Assembly (NCBI RefSeq): GCF_026011795.1
Contig: NZ_BRVS01000007.1
Coordinates: 155,907-219,906, forward strand
Direction of reading: 5' to 3'
Source: Arthrobacter mangrovi
Lineage (GTDB): Bacteria > Actinomycetota > Actinomycetes > Actinomycetales > Micrococcaceae
Length of the DNA stretch: 64,000 nucleotides
The notes below the pieces were generated by a model. That model did not search any database. It saw nothing but the letters and a program-made list of their open reading frames with translations, and had not been told where the DNA came from. The position numbers and the translations under genes were made by a program. Positions within the stretch are counted from its first letter, which is position 1. Each line of letters begins with the position of its first letter. Positions 63,867-64,000 of this stretch are shown here, in pieces.

Positions 63867-64000
63867 ATGGTTCATAAGGTCAAGGCCGTTGTGGCCAAAG
63901 AGAAGAACGCCCCGGTCAGCATCGAGACCATCCTCGTGCCGGACCCGGGCCCGGGCGAGGCCCTGGTCGACATCCTCACATGCGGCGTCTGCCACACCGA
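63867..64000 (+). CDS. Zinc alcohol dehydrogenase family, probably S-(hydroxymethyl)mycothiol dehydrogenase (5' end only)
   Basis: Only the first 44 codons are in the window. The sequence MVHKVKAVVAKEKNAP, then LVPDPGPGEALVDILTCGVCHT, is the N-terminus of class III-like, zinc-dependent alcohol dehydrogenases. CGVCHT holds the first catalytic-zinc cysteine (the first C) and the following His-Thr of the site. Close resemblance to the mycothiol-dependent formaldehyde dehydrogenase (MscR/AdhE2 type), plus the adjacent mycoredoxin, suggests formaldehyde or nitrosothiol detoxification. ATG 63867 has AAGGA about 12 bases upstream. Confidence 0.75.
   Translation, partial: MVHKVKAVVAKEKNAPVSIETILVPDPGPGEALVDILTCGVCHT

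Overview
The window is high-GC actinobacterial chromosome, most likely from the Micrococcaceae (Arthrobacter and relatives). This rests on gene order and marker genes rather than on any search. Markers include an actinobacterial integration host factor (mihF), a PriA with degenerate helicase motifs, the pyrR-pyrB-pyrC-(Rv1382-like)-carA-carB-pyrF order, MurT/GatD, a mycoredoxin beside the start of a probable mycothiol-dependent formaldehyde dehydrogenase, and a DUF6504/DnaE2 pair. No tRNA, rRNA, insertion sequence, prophage or CRISPR array was seen. No gap between genes exceeds 300 bases.

Layout. 1-5.0 kb: mihF-gmk-rpoZ-coaBC-metK-priA, one minus-strand operon running off the left edge. 5.1-13.9 kb: the complete de novo pyrimidine operon apart from pyrD, almost every junction overlapping by 1-8 bases, headed by pyrR with a PyrR-binding RNA element over its ribosome site. 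14.1-18.9 kb: shikimate genes (aroE, aroC, aroK, aroB) followed by efp and nusB. 18.9-25.0 kb: rpsD, two small membrane-associated proteins, alaS, ruvX and mltG. 25.2-33.0 kb: a YjdF-like membrane protein, dtd, rarA, aspS, an APC permease and hisS. 33.2-38.6 kb: membrane-anchored cyclophilin, a DUF349 protein, an orphan AbiEi-like protein and relA. 38.7-46.1 kb: secF, secD, yajC, ruvB, ruvA, ruvC, yebC and pdxT. 46.2-51.2 kb: an accessory block (murT-gatD, a CapA lipoprotein, and a DUF7144/DUF6325/SHOCT group) separating pdxT from pdxS. 51.3-55.6 kb: pdxS, a phosphatidylinositol-phosphate-synthase-like gene, a HIT protein and thrS. 55.7-59.5 kb: dnaE2 with a DUF6504 gene. 59.8-64 kb: a secreted FG-GAP repeat protein, a VOC protein, an SRAP peptidase, mycoredoxin, and the start of the dehydrogenase gene.

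How the genes work together. Most of the window is housekeeping: pyrimidine and aromatic precursor synthesis, aminoacyl-tRNA synthesis and proofreading (alaS, aspS, hisS, thrS, dtd), Sec translocation, recombination (ruvABC, rarA, ruvX, dnaE2) and vitamin B6 synthesis (pdxS/pdxT). The best regulatory signals are the PyrR element at 13920-13950 and a LexA-box-like palindrome that fills the 17-base spacer of a promoter ahead of DUF6504-dnaE2 (59580-59608). The least-explained coding material is the DUF7144/DUF6325/SHOCT group, the FG-GAP protein, the small protein between pyrC and carA, and the orphan AbiEi-like gene that overlaps relA tail to tail. I found no clearly new multi-gene system. The strongest leads are regulatory.
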